The notes beneath the pieces were generated by a model. That model was not told where the DNA came from. It searched no databases and worked only from the letters and a program-made list of their open reading frames with translations. From an uncultured bacterium (GTDB taxonomy: Bacteria > Bacillota > Clostridia > Lachnospirales > Lachnospiraceae), in NCBI GenBank assembly GCA_937893485.1, contig CALBJL010000018.1:1-14484 (forward strand): a stretch of 14,484 bases of DNA. Reading direction: 5' to 3'. How positions within the stretch are numbered: the stretch's first letter is position 1; each line of letters begins with the position of its first letter. The translations under genes and the position numbers were made by a program. Positions 13,735 to 14,484 of this stretch are shown in pieces.

Positions 13735-14310
13735 TTACATCCGGTGCAGCTCATGATAGAGTCTGGCGATGGGCAGACCTACCACATTCTGATAATCGCC
13801 CTCGATCCCGCTGATATAGATCGCGGCATCGCTCTGGATGCCGTAGGCTCCTGCCTTGTCCATACCGTCAGAATGTGCCACATAATTGGCGATCTCCTCC
13901 TCGCTCATCGGATAAAAATGGACGCGGGTGCACTCGGCAAATGTCCGTACTTCGTCGGTTTCTTCTGAATTTCCGGTGATGTGGTCGATCGCCACGCCGG
14001 TGTATACCTCATGCGTGCGTCCGGAGAGCATGCGGATCATGCGCTCCATATCCGCGCGATCTTTCGGTTTGCCGAGGATCTCGCCATCACAGACAACGAT
14101 TGTGTCCGCGCCGATGACGATGGTTTCTTCTCCCACGTGATGTGCTGCAATCTCACGCGCCTTTGCCGCTGCGAGATTCTGTACGATCTCCTGTGGGGTG
14201 TCGCCCACCTGCCGTTCTTCGCCGGTCGCCGGTTCAATGTCGAAAGTGATGCCGAGCATACCGATCAGTTCTCTCCTTCGCGGAGACTGTGATGCCAATA
14301 TATATTTCAT
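13735..14310 (-). CDS. maf: Maf-family nucleoside triphosphate pyrophosphatase
   Basis: This 191-residue cytoplasmic enzyme hydrolyses non-canonical or excess nucleoside triphosphates (family members act on dTTP, UTP and modified nucleotides) to the monophosphate and pyrophosphate. The N-terminal signature ASQSPRRREL (6-15) binds the phosphates. The conserved GADT block near 67-70, the GKPKD motif near 79-83 and the C-terminal DYQNVVGLPI are all present, and the length is normal. ATG 14310 is chosen because AAGGAG sits six bases upstream and it puts MKYILASQSP at the usual N-terminus; an earlier in-frame ATG at 14391 would add 27 residues with no family resemblance. It is first in a leftward cluster with the 87-aa protein, flavoprotein and lipoprotein genes. 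Confidence 0.92.
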   Translation of the reverse strand: MKYILASQSPRRRELIGMLGITFDIEPATGEERQVGDTPQEIVQNLAAAKAREIAAHHVGEETIVIGADTIVVCDGEILGKPKDRADMERMIRMLSGRTHEVYTGVAIDHITGNSEETDEVRTFAECTRVHFYPMSEEEIANYVAHSDGMDKAGAYGIQSDAAIYISGIEGDYQNVVGLPIARLYHELHRM

Positions 14311-14430
14311 ATGATTCTCCTTATGAATATGTGATATCTTAGGTGGTTGCGAAACACTATGATAAGAGGTCGCAGCTTCCGCAAGCCCCATATTTTCAAT
14401 TTGATGGCGGCGCTCACAGCAGTATCCCGA

Positions 14431-14484
14431 TCAGGCTGCTTCGATTGTCCGGCGGTGTCTCGCTGTCTCTTCAGCTTGGGCTCG
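14431..14484 (-). CDS. Possible 3' end of a leftward gene cut by the window edge
   Basis: Read from the right edge on the minus strand, 17 sense codons with ordinary codon choice (GAA, GAG, ACA, GCC) end in TGA at 14431-14433. This could be the C-terminus (…RTIEAA) of the gene before maf, leaving about 120 bases of intergenic sequence. Another frame stays open from the edge to a TGA overlapping the maf start (14307-14309), but it is rich in rare codons such as ATA and AGA. The evidence does not decide between them. Confidence 0.25.
   Translation of the reverse strand, partial: RAQAEETARHRRTIEAA

Noticed and set aside
14307..14483. 58-codon open frame ending in TGA overlapping the maf ATG
   Set aside because: The ATGA overlap is attractive, but the frame is full of codons rare in neighbouring genes (ATA, AGA, AGG, CTA) and has no recognisable protein character.
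1..14484. Prophage or integrative element around the recombinase
   Set aside because: No structural, replication, transfer or tRNA attachment sequences; neighbours are chromosomal housekeeping genes, and the recombinase lacks the arm-binding domain of phage integrases.

Overview
The window looks like chromosome of a Gram-positive anaerobe of the Clostridia, most likely a Lachnospiraceae-type gut bacterium. This is inferred from strong AAGGAG-type ribosome binding sites, sigma-A promoters with extended -10 boxes, T-tailed intrinsic terminators, a perfect HrcA/CIRCE operator, a lipoprotein foldase, and the gene families themselves. No rRNA, tRNA, CRISPR array or transposase was seen.

Layout, left to right. 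(1) 1-833 is the most unusual part. It holds a small catalytic-domain-only tyrosine recombinase (121-699) lying between two near-identical, themselves palindromic 30-bp repeats (48-77 and 762-791) in inverted orientation. Just outside the left repeat a leftward gene begins, with a perfect Shine-Dalgarno and ATG, and runs off the window. This has the form of a compact self-encoded DNA inversion switch. A second, perfect 33-bp palindrome (801-833) abuts the right repeat. (2) 965-1940: a CDF metal-efflux gene with its own promoter and terminator. (3) 1956-6105: a leftward two-gene operon for an asymmetric heterodimeric ABC exporter. (4) 6146-8447: a rightward pair made of a radical SAM protein with a helix-hairpin-helix and a partner protein (the TIGR03916/TIGR03915 pair), a poorly understood putative DNA modification or repair system. 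It has a LexA-box-like palindrome at the promoter and a sliding-clamp-binding-like motif at the radical SAM C-terminus. (5) 8483-10703: htpG (Hsp90) behind a perfect CIRCE element. (6) 10743-10825: a composite bidirectional terminator between convergent transcription units. (7) 10864-14310: a leftward cluster of maf, an 87-aa hypothetical gene, a COG2509-type FAD oxidoreductase and a PrsA-like lipoprotein whose parvulin domain seems to lack the usual histidines. The right edge may hold the 3' tip of another leftward gene.

How the genes work together: most units are independent housekeeping or stress modules (metal efflux, drug or lipid export, DNA repair, protein folding, nucleotide-pool cleaning). 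The parts most worth following up are the recombinase with its inverted repeats and the possibly SOS-linked radical SAM pair.
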